Source: Clostridia bacterium
GTDB lineage: Bacteria; Bacillota; Clostridia; TANB77; CAG-465
Direction: 5' to 3'
DNA length: 34,723 nt
NCBI GenBank assembly: GCA_029256705.1
Contig: JAQSXK010000011.1
Coordinates: 1-34,723 of the forward strand
Below the pieces are notes generated by a model, which saw nothing but the letters and a program-made list of their open reading frames with translations, did no database searches and was not told where the DNA came from. Numbering within the stretch: position 1 is the stretch's first letter; the number at the start of each line of letters is the position of its first letter. Below, one piece after another: positions 1 through 7,629 of this stretch. The translations under genes were made by a program, and so were the position numbers.

Positions 1-1389
1 GGACAAACAACAACAAATACATATAACCCAAGAAATGAATTAATACAAGTAAATGATGGACAAGTATCAGAATATAAATATAATGCAGAAGGAAAAAGAG
101 TACAAAAAATAACTGATACAACAACAAATTTTGTATATGATGGAGATAATATACTACTAGAATTAGATGATCAAAACAACCAAGTAGCAACTAATACATA
201 TGGATTATCTCTAATAAAAAGAACAACAGACAAAGAAGGATATTATCTATACAATGGACATGGTGATGTTACAAAAATAGTAGATAATACAAATAATATA
301 CTAAATTCATATGTATATGACGAATTTGGCAAAATATTATCTGAAACAGAAACATTTAATAATCCATACAAATATGCAGGATATTATTACGATAAAGAGA
401 CAAAAACATATTATTTACAAAGCAGATATTATAATCCAGAGATACAAAGGTTTATATCCGAAGATGCATTCAGAGGTAATATAGATGATCCACTTAGTTT
501 AAATCTATATACTTATTGTAGTAATAATCCATTGATATATGTAGATCCAAGTGGGCATTTTTGGGAAGAGATAGCGGCAGGATTTAAATATGTAGGAGAA
601 AGAACAGTAGCTACTGTTCATGCTGGAGCAGAATTTGCATATGACACAGTTAAAGGAACTGCAGAACTTGCATGGAATTTGGGTGAAACTTTAGGAAATG
701 AAATTGGGTTTATTGGAAATGAAGTTGGATATAACTTCGGACTAATGGGACGAGAACAGTATTTAAATAATAGAGAACAACGCTTAAATATTATAAGTAA
801 AAATATGGATATGTATATACAAATGCCTGGAAACATGGTAACAGGAATTGTAGATAACTTTAAAACCACATTTGATAAAGAAAATTTCTTAAATTACTGG
901 AACCCAAATACATCGTACTCAGAATTAAAAGATTATTCAAAGTCGGTTATTCAGACAGGCGTAACAATATATGGTGGAGTTAAAATAGGACAAGCAGCAT
1001 ATAACAAAGTTACTAGTATTGTTAAAAATATACAAAATTCAAAATTAGTTACTAGTACGGTTAACCCTCTTTCTAAAATAGATGATTATGTTGATTTAAC
1101 AGGACATAGAAAAGCACATATACTTAATCGTCATAGAGCAGGTGTTGGAAAATCAGGTAAAACTGAATTTCCATCTAGTTGGAGTGATAATCGTATACTG
1201 AATAATATTTCTGATGTTGCAACAGATCCAAAATCAATCACAGGAATAGGTAAGTATAATTCTCCATATTCTATGGGAATAAGAGATGGTATTCAAATAA
1301 GGGTAGATTTTTATCCTTCTGGTCATCCTACATATTCAGGTATGATATCAACTGCTTACCCAATCAACGTTCCTACAAATCCTTTTTAA
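1..1389 (+). CDS. Rhs-family polymorphic toxin, C-terminal part with EndoU-like RNase domain (5' truncated)
   Basis: The frame is open from base 1, so the start lies outside the window; 462 residues are visible. Residues 1-140 carry YD-type RHS repeats such as YVYDEFGKI. Residues 142-186 form the RHS-associated core (RYYNPEIQRFISEDAF ... NPLIYVDPSGH) that closes the RHS shell and precedes the variable toxin. The tip (about residues 365-462) has AHILNRHRAG, GKTEFPSSWSDNRI, ISDVATDP and a terminal STAYP, the pattern I associate with bacterial EndoU nucleases of the BECR fold. His373 and His378 and the Thr-Ala-Tyr near residue 453 are the likely active-site residues. EndoU toxins cleave RNA in target cells and need a cognate immunity protein. 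The next gene is of MafI type, as with Neisseria MafB EndoU toxins, which supports the call. Secretion route is not visible. The Rhs assignment is near certain; the EndoU one is good but from motifs only. Confidence 0.88.
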   Translation, partial: GQTTTNTYNPRNELIQVNDGQVSEYKYNAEGKRVQKITDTTTNFVYDGDNILLELDDQNNQVATNTYGLSLIKRTTDKEGYYLYNGHGDVTKIVDNTNNILNSYVYDEFGKILSETETFNNPYKYAGYYYDKETKTYYLQSRYYNPEIQRFISEDAFRGNIDDPLSLNLYTYCSNNPLIYVDPSGHFWEEIAAGFKYVGERTVATVHAGAEFAYDTVKGTAELAWNLGETLGNEIGFIGNEVGYNFGLMGREQYLNNREQRLNIISKNMDMYIQMPGNMVTGIVDNFKTTFDKENFLNYWNPNTSYSELKDYSKSVIQTGVTIYGGVKIGQAAYNKVTSIVKNIQNSKLVTSTVNPLSKIDDYVDLTGHRKAHILNRHRAGVGKSGKTEFPSSWSDNRILNNISDVATDPKSITGIGKYNSPYSMGIRDGIQIRVDFYPSGHPTYSGMISTAYPINVPTNPF

Positions 1390-1410
1390 TTAATAGAATT
1401 GAGGTGTAAC

Positions 1411-1689
1411 ATGAAAACAGATTATGAAGAAGTGCTTTGGGAATTCATTAGTTTATCAGAAAAATTATTAAATAATAATAATTTAGTAGAAGTTAAACAC
1501 TTTTATAAACATGATGAATATGAAATGGCCTTAGAAGGATTATTAATTGAAATTATCGGTTCAAGAATCTCCTCTAACAATTTCGATTTAAAAAAAATGA
1601 AAAACTTAGTCATTCATTACGGTCTGAATAAAGAATTTAATTTCGATGAATTAATTTGGAATAAATTCTTAAATTGGGCAAATGGATAG
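1411..1689 (+). CDS. Probable MafI-family immunity protein for the Rhs-EndoU toxin
   Basis: This is a 92-residue acidic, helical, cytosolic protein without signal peptide or membrane segment. I chose the ATG at 1411 because GAGGTG (1401-1406) sits 4 bases upstream; an in-frame TTG at 1399 would add four residues but lacks a site. The stretch KHDEYEMALEGLLIEII, preceded by a short helix and followed by an NFDLKKMKNL helix, matches the layout of MafI immunity proteins, which pair with MafB toxins including EndoU nucleases. It begins 21 bases after the toxin stop, so the two are surely cotranscribed. Expected role: bind and inhibit the toxin tip in the producer. Family call is from pattern recognition; the location makes immunity function likely even if the family is wrong. 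Confidence 0.75.
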   Translation: MKTDYEEVLWEFISLSEKLLNNNNLVEVKHFYKHDEYEMALEGLLIEIIGSRISSNNFDLKKMKNLVIHYGLNKEFNFDELIWNKFLNWANG

Positions 1690-1719
1690 TAAATTTTAAT
1701 AATTCTAATATAAATATAT

Positions 1720-1763
1720 AACCCAGCAAACCCTTACACTGGTAATTGCTGGGTTTCTTTTTA
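1720..1763 (+). terminator. Intrinsic terminator after the toxin-immunity pair
   Basis: ACCCAGCA (1721-1728) pairs with TGCTGGGT (1747-1754), extended by one A-T pair, and is followed by a T-rich tail TTTCTTTTT. It separates the first immunity gene from the second. Confidence 0.8.
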
Positions 1764-1825
1764 TAGATTGATTTATTTTATTAGATTTACTAAGAATTAA
1801 TTAAATAGACATAGGAGTGATAGAT

Positions 1826-2035
1826 ATGGATATGAAAAAAATATTAAAAATTGCAGAGAAAGTAAAAATTGCTGAAAAAGATATTGAATCAATAACTGAA
1901 TACTTAAAATATGATGAATGGGGAATAGCATTTGAAATTTTATGTAGTGCTATAATATCTGATAGTATTAATGTTTCTAATCAAGAATATGTAGAAATAA
2001 AAGAAATTGGAGAATATATGAAAATGGATAAATAA
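1826..2035 (+). CDS. Second MafI-like immunity protein, probable orphan
   Basis: A 69-residue protein whose layout matches the gene before it: a charged N-terminal helix, then YLKYDEWGIAFEILCSAIIS (compare HDEYEMALEGLLIEII), then a YVEIKEIGEYMKMD helix. Start at ATG 1826, with AGGAG at 1813-1817 and 8-base spacing; the upstream in-frame GTG at 1817 overlaps that site and ATG 1832 is another option. It lies beyond a terminator from the toxin gene and has no toxin of its own. Polymorphic toxin loci often keep such spare immunity genes against relatives or as relics of displaced toxin tips. That role is inference; sequence similarity to the first immunity gene is low but the motif order is the same. 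Confidence 0.65.
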   Translation: MDMKKILKIAEKVKIAEKDIESITEYLKYDEWGIAFEILCSAIISDSINVSNQEYVEIKEIGEYMKMDK

Positions 2036-2148
2036 TTATGGGAGTGCATTAGAATATAATTAAATAAATCTTATAACTAGTCAAATTTCGACAAAATAAA
2101 TTGATATTAGTGATATACTAATATAAATGTTAGTATAAAGGAGATAAT

Positions 2149-3042
2149 ATGAAAAAAATTGAAAAAGTTTATATTAAAACTGTAAAATTTGCTTTGTTTT
2201 TTGCTTTTGTAGTTATTGTATATTTGTATTCTAGTAGATATTTAAATTTGTTAATAATTTTACCGGTAACAGAGGAGATTCTTTTTGTTGGCGCTGTACT
2301 ATTTTTATATTGTGCGTTATTTTCTGTTATTTATTGTGTAAAAATAATTATTTTTACCATATCCAAAAAAGATAAATATAATAAAGAAGAAAAGTCTAGA
2401 GATGTTAAGTTAGTAATAGGTTCAATTATTGCTATATTAATTATTTTAACTTTATTTTATATAAATAGAGGGACAGTAATAGGAGAACAACCGCTTGCAA
2501 AACCAGTTATATATTTATATCCTGAATCGGTTACTGAGGTAAATGTTAAACTTAATAACTATAATAATTTAACACATACATATCCAAAATATATTGATGG
2601 TTGGAATATTATTGCAAATCCAAATGGTAATATTATAGATAAAAACACTGGTAGGAATTTATACTGTTTATATTGGGAAGGTAAGGATGACTCTATAATT
2701 GATGAGTCAGAAGGATTTGTTATACAAGGAAAAGATGTAGCTAATTTTCTAGAAGAAAAATTATTAACTCTTGGATTAAATGAAAGAGAAGCAAATGAGT
2801 TTATAATTTACTGGTTACCTAAAATGGAAAACAACAAATATAATTATATTAGATTTAGAAATAATGAAGAAATTAATAATTACATGAGATTAGATATTTC
2901 TCCTAAACCAGATAGTTTAATAAGAGTTGTAATGGATTTTAAACCATTAGATAAGTATATAACTGTTAAGGAACAAAAGTTAACAACTCCAGATCGTACT
3001 GGATTCGTTGCTGTTGAATGGGGCGGAAGAGAATTAAAATAA
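2149..3042 (+). CDS. Membrane-anchored protein with KPVIYLYP-type extracellular domain, function unknown
   Basis: This 297-residue protein has three hydrophobic segments (about residues 12-27, 45-70 and 88-105) with a charged loop between the second and third, then a soluble domain of about 190 residues, probably outside the cell. The domain opens with LAKPVIYLYPES (from residue 116) and contains YIDGWNIIANPNGNIID, YCLYWEGKD, FIIYWLPKMENNKYN and a final FVAVEWGGREL. I recognise this as a recurring family in Clostridia and other bacteria for which I know no function. Start at ATG 2149, with AAAGGAG at 2137-2143. It is 28 bases upstream of another anchored surface protein and probably cotranscribed with it. 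No enzymatic motif is evident. Confidence 0.7.
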   Translation: MKKIEKVYIKTVKFALFFAFVVIVYLYSSRYLNLLIILPVTEEILFVGAVLFLYCALFSVIYCVKIIIFTISKKDKYNKEEKSRDVKLVIGSIIAILIILTLFYINRGTVIGEQPLAKPVIYLYPESVTEVNVKLNNYNNLTHTYPKYIDGWNIIANPNGNIIDKNTGRNLYCLYWEGKDDSIIDESEGFVIQGKDVANFLEEKLLTLGLNEREANEFIIYWLPKMENNKYNYIRFRNNEEINNYMRLDISPKPDSLIRVVMDFKPLDKYITVKEQKLTTPDRTGFVAVEWGGRELK

Positions 3043-3070
3043 ATATATATAATATATGAGGTGATTTAAT

Positions 3071-4066
3071 ATGAAAAATAACAAAAAGGTTTCCATAATA
3101 TTTGCTTTAATATCTTTAATTTGTATTATAATTCTACTTATATACTTTATTAATACAAATAGTATTATACAAGATGAGTATAAAGAAATTTTAAAGATAA
3201 GTAAGTATAATAATCCTTTAGTACCAACCGGTTTTAAAAAAGTTGAAAGTGAAATAGCAAGCTGGGAAATAGCAAGTGGTGTTCCTAAAGGTTGGAGTAA
3301 AGGCTTAGTTATAGAAGATGAAATAGGAAACCAGTTTGTATGGATACCAATAAATATTGATAAATCTGAATATATAGTAAAATTATCTGAAAACATTTGG
3401 GATGATAGTCTACCTAGTGGAATTAATGATGAATATAATCAAATTAAAAGAAATGGTGGATTTTATATTTCAAGATATGAAGCTGGAGTATCTAATGAAA
3501 TGCAGTTAAAATCAACTGAAATAAATAATATATCTAATAATGTTATTGGAAGGCCAGTAAGTAAACCTGGAGTTAGACCATGGAATTATATTAGTTATAA
3601 ACAGGCAAAAGAGAATGCTCAAAGTATGTATTCAAATGAATATATACAAAGCGGACTTATGACATATAGCCAGTGGAATTGTATTAACTTATGGTTAGAT
3701 AGTTGGGGTTATTCTAAAGGTGGAACTGTGCAAGATTGGGGATATTTTAAATATGGTAATTTTTTAGGTAAAGATACTGGATTTACAGGATTATATTCAA
3801 TAGATAATGGAATTAGTTATCTGTATGGAGATAATATGGCTGAAAAGCCTTATCGAGCTATATTATCTAGTGGAGCTTCTCAAAAATACTTCACAAATAA
3901 CATTTATGATATATACGGAAACTTATCTGAACTTACAACAAGGTATGGAAAAGGGTATTGCACCGTAACAGGTGGAGATTATAACAATGTCTCTAATGAC
4001 TGGATAACGCAGTACGTTGAGCCTAGTTCAAGAATAGGTTTTAGAGTAGTAATATATTTGAAATAG
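3071..4066 (+). CDS. Membrane-anchored FGE-sulfatase/C-type-lectin-like surface protein
   Basis: A 331-residue protein with an N-terminal membrane anchor (about residues 8-28) and an extracellular domain. Landmarks are GNQFVWIPI (86-94), GGFYISRYEAG (129-139), RPVSKPGVRPWNYIS, LMTYSQWNCINLWL, NIYDIYGNLSELT, VTGGDYNN and the terminal SSRIGFRVV. This is the pattern of the formylglycine-generating-enzyme/SUMF1 superfamily, whose core is a C-type lectin fold. Only isolated cysteines remain (in QWNC and GYC), without the C-x4-C pair of aerobic FGE, so ligand binding is more likely than oxidation of a sulfatase cysteine. Start at ATG 3071, with GAGGTG at 3058-3063. It follows the KPVIYLYP gene at 28 bases and ends at a strong bidirectional terminator. 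Fold call good, function unknown. Confidence 0.7.
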   Translation: MKNNKKVSIIFALISLICIIILLIYFINTNSIIQDEYKEILKISKYNNPLVPTGFKKVESEIASWEIASGVPKGWSKGLVIEDEIGNQFVWIPINIDKSEYIVKLSENIWDDSLPSGINDEYNQIKRNGGFYISRYEAGVSNEMQLKSTEINNISNNVIGRPVSKPGVRPWNYISYKQAKENAQSMYSNEYIQSGLMTYSQWNCINLWLDSWGYSKGGTVQDWGYFKYGNFLGKDTGFTGLYSIDNGISYLYGDNMAEKPYRAILSSGASQKYFTNNIYDIYGNLSELTTRYGKGYCTVTGGDYNNVSNDWITQYVEPSSRIGFRVVIYLK

Positions 4067-4087
4067 TAACTAATTGTGTACTGAAAT

Positions 4088-4133
4088 AAAAAATAAAGTG
4101 GTAAAATTTTTAGGTCTTACCACTTTATTTTTT
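4088..4133. terminator. Bidirectional terminator between convergent genes
   Basis: A 17-base perfect inverted repeat (4088-4104 with 4117-4133, core AAGTGGTAA/TTACCACTT, 12-base loop) is flanked by A-runs on the left and T-runs on the right, so it can stop transcription of the plus gene ending at 4066 and the minus gene ending at 4142. Confidence 0.88.
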
Positions 4134-4141
4134 ATTTTAAT

Positions 4142-4582
4142 TTATTTTTTGATTTCTTTTGAAGCATTTATTGACAGACCACCAATCAAAAATGGAATTG
4201 AAGATAAATCATAGAATATTCCTCTTATTCCCATAGCAATTATAACGTTTTTCCAGATAATAATATTTTCTTCTTTTTTTATTTTACAATACGCAATAAA
4301 TTCTAATATAATGAATATTGTGTTAAATGCAATATATAGAATTGTTAGTACAAAAACTGAAAATATAACGTAATTTATAAATTCTCCTGAATATAACATT
4401 GATTGTAACATTTGAAAAAATGATGATGATTGCATTTGTTTATTTATAACATAACGATTCATGATTGTAAAATCATCAAATCTCATATATAAATTTAAAA
4501 ATGTTATTAGTATTATAACATACTCAAATAAATTTAGTATAATACCTGCTTTTATAAATTGTAAAGATTTTTTGTTTTCCAT
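4142..4582 (-). CDS. Four-helix integral membrane protein of unknown function
   Basis: A 146-residue protein with hydrophobic segments at about residues 10-30, 67-95 (long, possibly two) and 108-135, with basic residues at both ends. No family recognised. Start ATG at 4582; an AGGAGG site (complement of 4591-4596) lies inside the last codons of the upstream gene, whose stop is only 3 bases away, so the two are translationally linked. The gene ends at the shared terminator 4088-4133. Confidence 0.7.
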   Translation of the reverse strand: MENKKSLQFIKAGIILNLFEYVIILITFLNLYMRFDDFTIMNRYVINKQMQSSSFFQMLQSMLYSGEFINYVIFSVFVLTILYIAFNTIFIILEFIAYCKIKKEENIIIWKNVIIAMGIRGIFYDLSSIPFLIGGLSINASKEIKK

Positions 4583-4585
4583 AAT

Positions 4586-5020
4586 TTATTCCTCCTCTTT
4601 AGTTAGAACTGCGCCTTTAGCATTACCGGCTAAGACGTTTTTCCAAACTATTTTATTAGTATCTTTTCCGTATAAAGATATTTTAATTTTCATTCCATTA
4701 CGTATTCCTGTTTCTAGTAATGTAATACTTCCATCTGATGATTGATCTTGAATTGTATATGTCATTTGACCACATCTTTTTTCTTCTCCATCGGCATATA
4801 TACTATAAAACACGATACTACTTTGTGATATTTCAACTTTGCTGTATGCACCATTATTTATATTGCCTCGCCATGTTCCATATAGTAAATCGATTTTATT
4901 ATAACCAGATTTGTTTAATAAATCTGGATTAATTATGTTAGTTATATATATTCCTATGACACAAACTACAACTATAAATATAACTGCTATGATCATATTT
5001 TTTATTAACGTTTTTGTCAT
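4586..5020 (-). CDS. Membrane-anchored small extracellular protein, function unknown
   Basis: A 144-residue protein with an N-terminal transmembrane anchor (IIAVIFIVVVCVIGIYI, about residues 8-26) followed by a beta-rich domain: LLYGTWRGNI, YSKVEISQSSIVFY, MTYTIQDQSSDGSITLLE, MKIKISLYG. The alternation and the GTWRG opening resemble small lipocalin-like or META-like barrels, but I cannot name a family. I chose the ATG at 5020 because AAAGGAG lies just upstream; an ATG at 5035 is in frame but overlaps that site. First gene of a two-gene minus-strand operon with the multi-pass protein at 4142-4582, a possible partner. Confidence 0.65.
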   Translation of the reverse strand: MTKTLIKNMIIAVIFIVVVCVIGIYITNIINPDLLNKSGYNKIDLLYGTWRGNINNGAYSKVEISQSSIVFYSIYADGEEKRCGQMTYTIQDQSSDGSITLLETGIRNGMKIKISLYGKDTNKIVWKNVLAGNAKGAVLTKEEE

Positions 5021-5060
5021 GTTTTCTCCTTTCATTATTATATATAATTATATTTATTAA

Positions 5061-5069
5061 ATTATATCA
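5061..5069 (-). promoter_or_regulatory. Extended -10 promoter element for the 5020-4142 operon
   Basis: On the minus strand TGATATAAT, an extended -10 box, lies about 40 bases upstream of the ATG at 5020. No good -35 hexamer is seen at 17 bases, so this rests on the TGn-TATAAT element alone. Confidence 0.5.
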
Positions 5070-5203
5070 CAAGTTATATAAAAATAAAATGACATTAATG
5101 AATATAACACATATTTGTTTATACTATAATATTGAAGTAATAACTTAATAGAATATCTCATAGAATTTATTATATATTTTAAATAAGAAAAAGGAGTGAA
5201 TAT

Positions 5204-6436
5204 ATGGCATTAGCAAATACAAATTATGAAGGATTACAAAAGAATTATCTGTTTTCTGAAGTTACAAAAAGAATGCGTGAATACAAGTCATCTAATCCAA
5301 ATATAAACGTAATAAGTTTGGGTGTTGGAGATGTAACATTACCATTGCCATCATCGGTAATAAATGCTATGCATAATTCAGTAGATGAAATGAGTAGTAT
5401 TGAAACTTTTCGTGGTTATGGTCCTGAAACTGGTTATGAATTTTTAATTAATGAAATAATTTCAAATGAATACAGAGCAAGAGGAATAAATTTTGAGATA
5501 GATGAGGTTTTCATAAGTGATGGTACTAATCCTGATGTAGCTAATTTTCAAGAACTATTTGAAAAAGAAAATATTGTGGCTATTACTGATCCAGTATACC
5601 CTGTTTATTTAGATACTAATATAATGGCAGGAAGAGCAGGAGTGTATAATAAAGATACTGGCAAATGGTCTAAAATTGTATATTTACCTTGCACTAGTGA
5701 AAATAACTTTATACCAGAACTTCCTAAGCAAAAAGTGGATTTAATATATTTGTGTTTCCCAAATAATCCTACTGGGACTGCATTAAATGAACAGGAACTT
5801 AAAAAGTGGGTTGATTACGCAATAGAGAATAACTCTATAATTCTTTATGATGGAGCATATGAGGCATATATAACTGATGAAAATATACCACACAGTATTT
5901 ATGAAATTGAAGGTGCTAAAATGGTAGCTGTTGAATTTAGAAGTTTTTCTAAAACTGCTGGTTTTACAGGAGTAAGATGTGCATATACTGTTGTCCCAAA
6001 AGAAATTAATTTAGATACTGATTCCGGAAGGATTAACTTAAATGCTATGTGGAATAGAAGACAAACAACTAAATTTAACGGAGTATCATATATTACTCAA
6101 AAAGCAGCTGAAGCTGTTTATACTCCTGAAGGAAAGAAACAGATAAAAAATAATATAGGTTATTATATGAGAAATGCTAAAATTATTACTGAGACATTAG
6201 ATTCAATTGGTATTGAACATTATGGTGGAATAAATTCTCCATATATTTGGTTTAAAATACCAAAAGACATGGATTCATGGGATTTTTTTGATAAATTATT
6301 AAAAGAAGCAAATGTTGTAGGAACACCTGGAATTGGATTTGGTCCAAGTGGCAAAGGATATTTTAGATTAACTGCATTTGCTAGTTATGAAAATACTGTA
6401 GAAGCAATGACTAGGATTAGACGACTAAAGTTTTGA
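5204..6436 (+). CDS. dapL: LL-diaminopimelate aminotransferase
   Basis: A 410-residue PLP-dependent class I/II aminotransferase of full family length. It converts tetrahydrodipicolinate plus glutamate to LL-2,6-diaminopimelate in one step, feeding lysine and peptidoglycan synthesis in the cytosol. Diagnostic DapL stretches: [22 protein letters not shown] (39-49), [12 protein letters not shown] (67-78), [18 protein letters not shown] (127-144), [10 protein letters not shown] (184-193), and [12 protein letters not shown] with the Schiff-base lysine at 250. One oddity: the strongly conserved SDG-[AS]-KCD motif reads SDGTNPD (105-111), so the lysine expected near the PLP phosphate is Asn. Start at ATG 5204, with AAGGAG at 5191-5196. 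It stands alone, with no other lysine genes beside it and no obvious terminator. Family certain; substrate may have shifted given the change. Confidence 0.93.
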   Translation: MALANTNYEGLQKNYLFSEVTKRMREYKSSNPNINVISLGVGDVTLPLPSSVINAMHNSVDEMSSIETFRGYGPETGYEFLINEIISNEYRARGINFEIDEVFISDGTNPDVANFQELFEKENIVAITDPVYPVYLDTNIMAGRAGVYNKDTGKWSKIVYLPCTSENNFIPELPKQKVDLIYLCFPNNPTGTALNEQELKKWVDYAIENNSIILYDGAYEAYITDENIPHSIYEIEGAKMVAVEFRSFSKTAGFTGVRCAYTVVPKEINLDTDSGRINLNAMWNRRQTTKFNGVSYITQKAAEAVYTPEGKKQIKNNIGYYMRNAKIITETLDSIGIEHYGGINSPYIWFKIPKDMDSWDFFDKLLKEANVVGTPGIGFGPSGKGYFRLTAFASYENTVEAMTRIRRLKF

Positions 6437-6733
6437 CATTAATTAGTTTAAATTACAAAACTAGTTTTAAAAGAATATAATAGGAATATTAAGTTTTTTT
6501 ATTGTATAAAACATATGTAGAAATATAACTGTAACTGTAATTATATTATAAATTGTATACTAAAAATTATTCATTATCTAACCAACGTGCTATAATGGGT
6601 GCTGGTGGATGTGTAATTATACTTTATGATGAAGATACACTATGGTTCATTATAATTAATTAATTAATTCGAAATACATTTAGTATCTAAATTTTATTAT
6701 TATATTGATGCTGTTATTAATATACATAAATAA
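6437..6733. other. Gene-free AT-rich spacer after dapL
   Basis: About 300 bases with no supported gene. It holds a 12-base palindrome AAAACTAGTTTT (6457-6468), a TAAT/AATT simple run near 6652-6670, and a short open stretch (stop at 6661) that could encode roughly 35 residues but has no ribosome binding site. I see no convincing terminator for dapL. Confidence 0.5.
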
Positions 6734-6775
6734 AAAAGTATAAAGCAGATCAATTTTGATTTGCTTTATACTTTT
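6734..6775. terminator. Intrinsic terminator for the minus-strand gene at 6789-7226
   Basis: AAAAGTATAAAGCA (6734-6747) pairs with TGCTTTATACTTTT (6762-6775), and pairing continues inward through GATCA/TGATT. The arrangement has A- and T-runs on both sides and so is potentially bidirectional. It begins 13 bases past the stop codon of the minus gene. Confidence 0.82.
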
Positions 6776-6788
6776 AGTACTTATTTTA

Positions 6789-7226
6789 TTATTCGATTAG
6801 TTTTGCCGCAATGATTTCATGGTTTTCTTTTGAGGTTGCATAGAGTATATTCATCGGTGTTTCCCCAATATATATTCCAAGTTCATCAGCAATTTTTCGT
6901 ATTTCATCCCCACGATGTAAAAAATTACCGTTAAAGTAAAATTCACCGTTTAGCTCGCAGAATTTTTCGTAGGTTACATAATGATGCCAGCCTTCGATTT
7001 TTTTAGATATAATGTACTGAATGACTTTGTTAAAATCTTCTTCAGAAGTTACAAATGGATATACATCATCATAATCAAATTTTATTCCTAATTTTGAGGC
7101 TGCGCCTGCAGCAGCGGACATTTGACATAAGTCACCTTTAAATTTGAACTTTTTTTCCTCATAAGATGAAACTTTCCCGGCGTGTGATAACAATCCTAAA
7201 ACTCCACTACTAATAGTCATATTCAT
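6789..7226 (-). CDS. Unknown cytosolic protein, 145 aa
   Basis: No family recognised. The protein is soluble and mixed alpha/beta, with an Ala-rich segment MSAAAGAASKLG (about 36-47), a YVTYEKFCELNGEFYFNGNF stretch and a C-terminal GETPMNILYATS ... IIAAKLIE helix. It has no signal peptide or membrane segment. Start at ATG 7226, with AAGGAG (complement of 7235-7240) at 8-base spacing; ATG 7220 is an alternative. It has its own promoter (7288-7316) and terminator (6734-6775), so it is a single-gene unit. Its base composition is visibly richer in G+C than its neighbours (GCTGCGCCTGCAGCAGCGG inside), which may mean recent arrival. Confidence 0.7.
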   Translation of the reverse strand: MNMTISSGVLGLLSHAGKVSSYEEKKFKFKGDLCQMSAAAGAASKLGIKFDYDDVYPFVTSEEDFNKVIQYIISKKIEGWHHYVTYEKFCELNGEFYFNGNFLHRGDEIRKIADELGIYIGETPMNILYATSKENHEIIAAKLIE

Positions 7227-7287
7227 TTTGTTTTCTCCTTTTTCTACTAAATTAATTAATTTTAGAACCTAGATTAATAATATCAAT

Positions 7288-7316
7288 ATTATAACATATG
7301 TTGGATGGATTTTCAA
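7288..7316 (-). promoter_or_regulatory. Sigma-A promoter for the 7226-6789 gene
   Basis: On the minus strand TTGAAA (7316-7311), 17 bases, then TGT-TATAAT (7293-7288), an extended -10. Start of transcription would be near 7281, giving a leader of about 55 bases. Confidence 0.78.
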
Positions 7317-7629
7317 TGATTTATGTAAACTTTATGTTGAATACATCAATAAATGGTAATATATAATATATTTTAAAAAAGAAAAAATATATTAATGTAG
7401 TTTTCATAATAATATTGAGAAGACAAAAATGGTTAATATAAAAGATGATCATATTTTATATGCAAACGGTTATACGTTATAGCTAAGAAGTAGCGTCTGA
7501 ACTTTGGTCTTTAATTTTTTATAGTTGCTGTGCCGGTAATTGAAACTATGATCTTAGGGTTATGAGGATTATATTTGTAAGTAACAAAACGGGGACAAGT
7601 AGAATATATTTAAAGTAGAGGGTGTTTTT
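7317..7629. other. Gene-free region upstream of the FAD oxidase
   Basis: No supported gene. The stretch 7460-7600 has more G and C than usual for intergenic DNA here, with no long open frame and several stops in every frame. It could be a decayed gene or an unrecognised leader RNA of the oxidase gene. I found no T-box, riboswitch core or terminator hairpin in it, only a weak GCTA/TAGC hairpin near 7482-7494. Confidence 0.4.

Noticed and set aside
3950..4066. Diversity-generating retroelement variable region in the FGE-like gene
   Set aside because: The fold is suggestive, but no reverse transcriptase or template repeat is visible in the window.
5101..5130. TATAAT at 5125-5130 as the dapL promoter
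   Set aside because: No acceptable -35 at 16-18 bases and no TG extension; in such AT-rich DNA the hexamer alone is not enough.
6541..6663. Short open stretch ending at a TAA at 6661, including an ATG at 6595 and the peptide MGAGGCVIILYDEDTLWF
   Set aside because: Only 22 codons from the ATG and no ribosome binding site; no recognisable family. It may be a gene remnant but cannot be supported.
7430..7629. T-box or other known leader upstream of the FAD oxidase
   Set aside because: No T-box core sequence, antiterminator or terminator hairpin could be found by eye.
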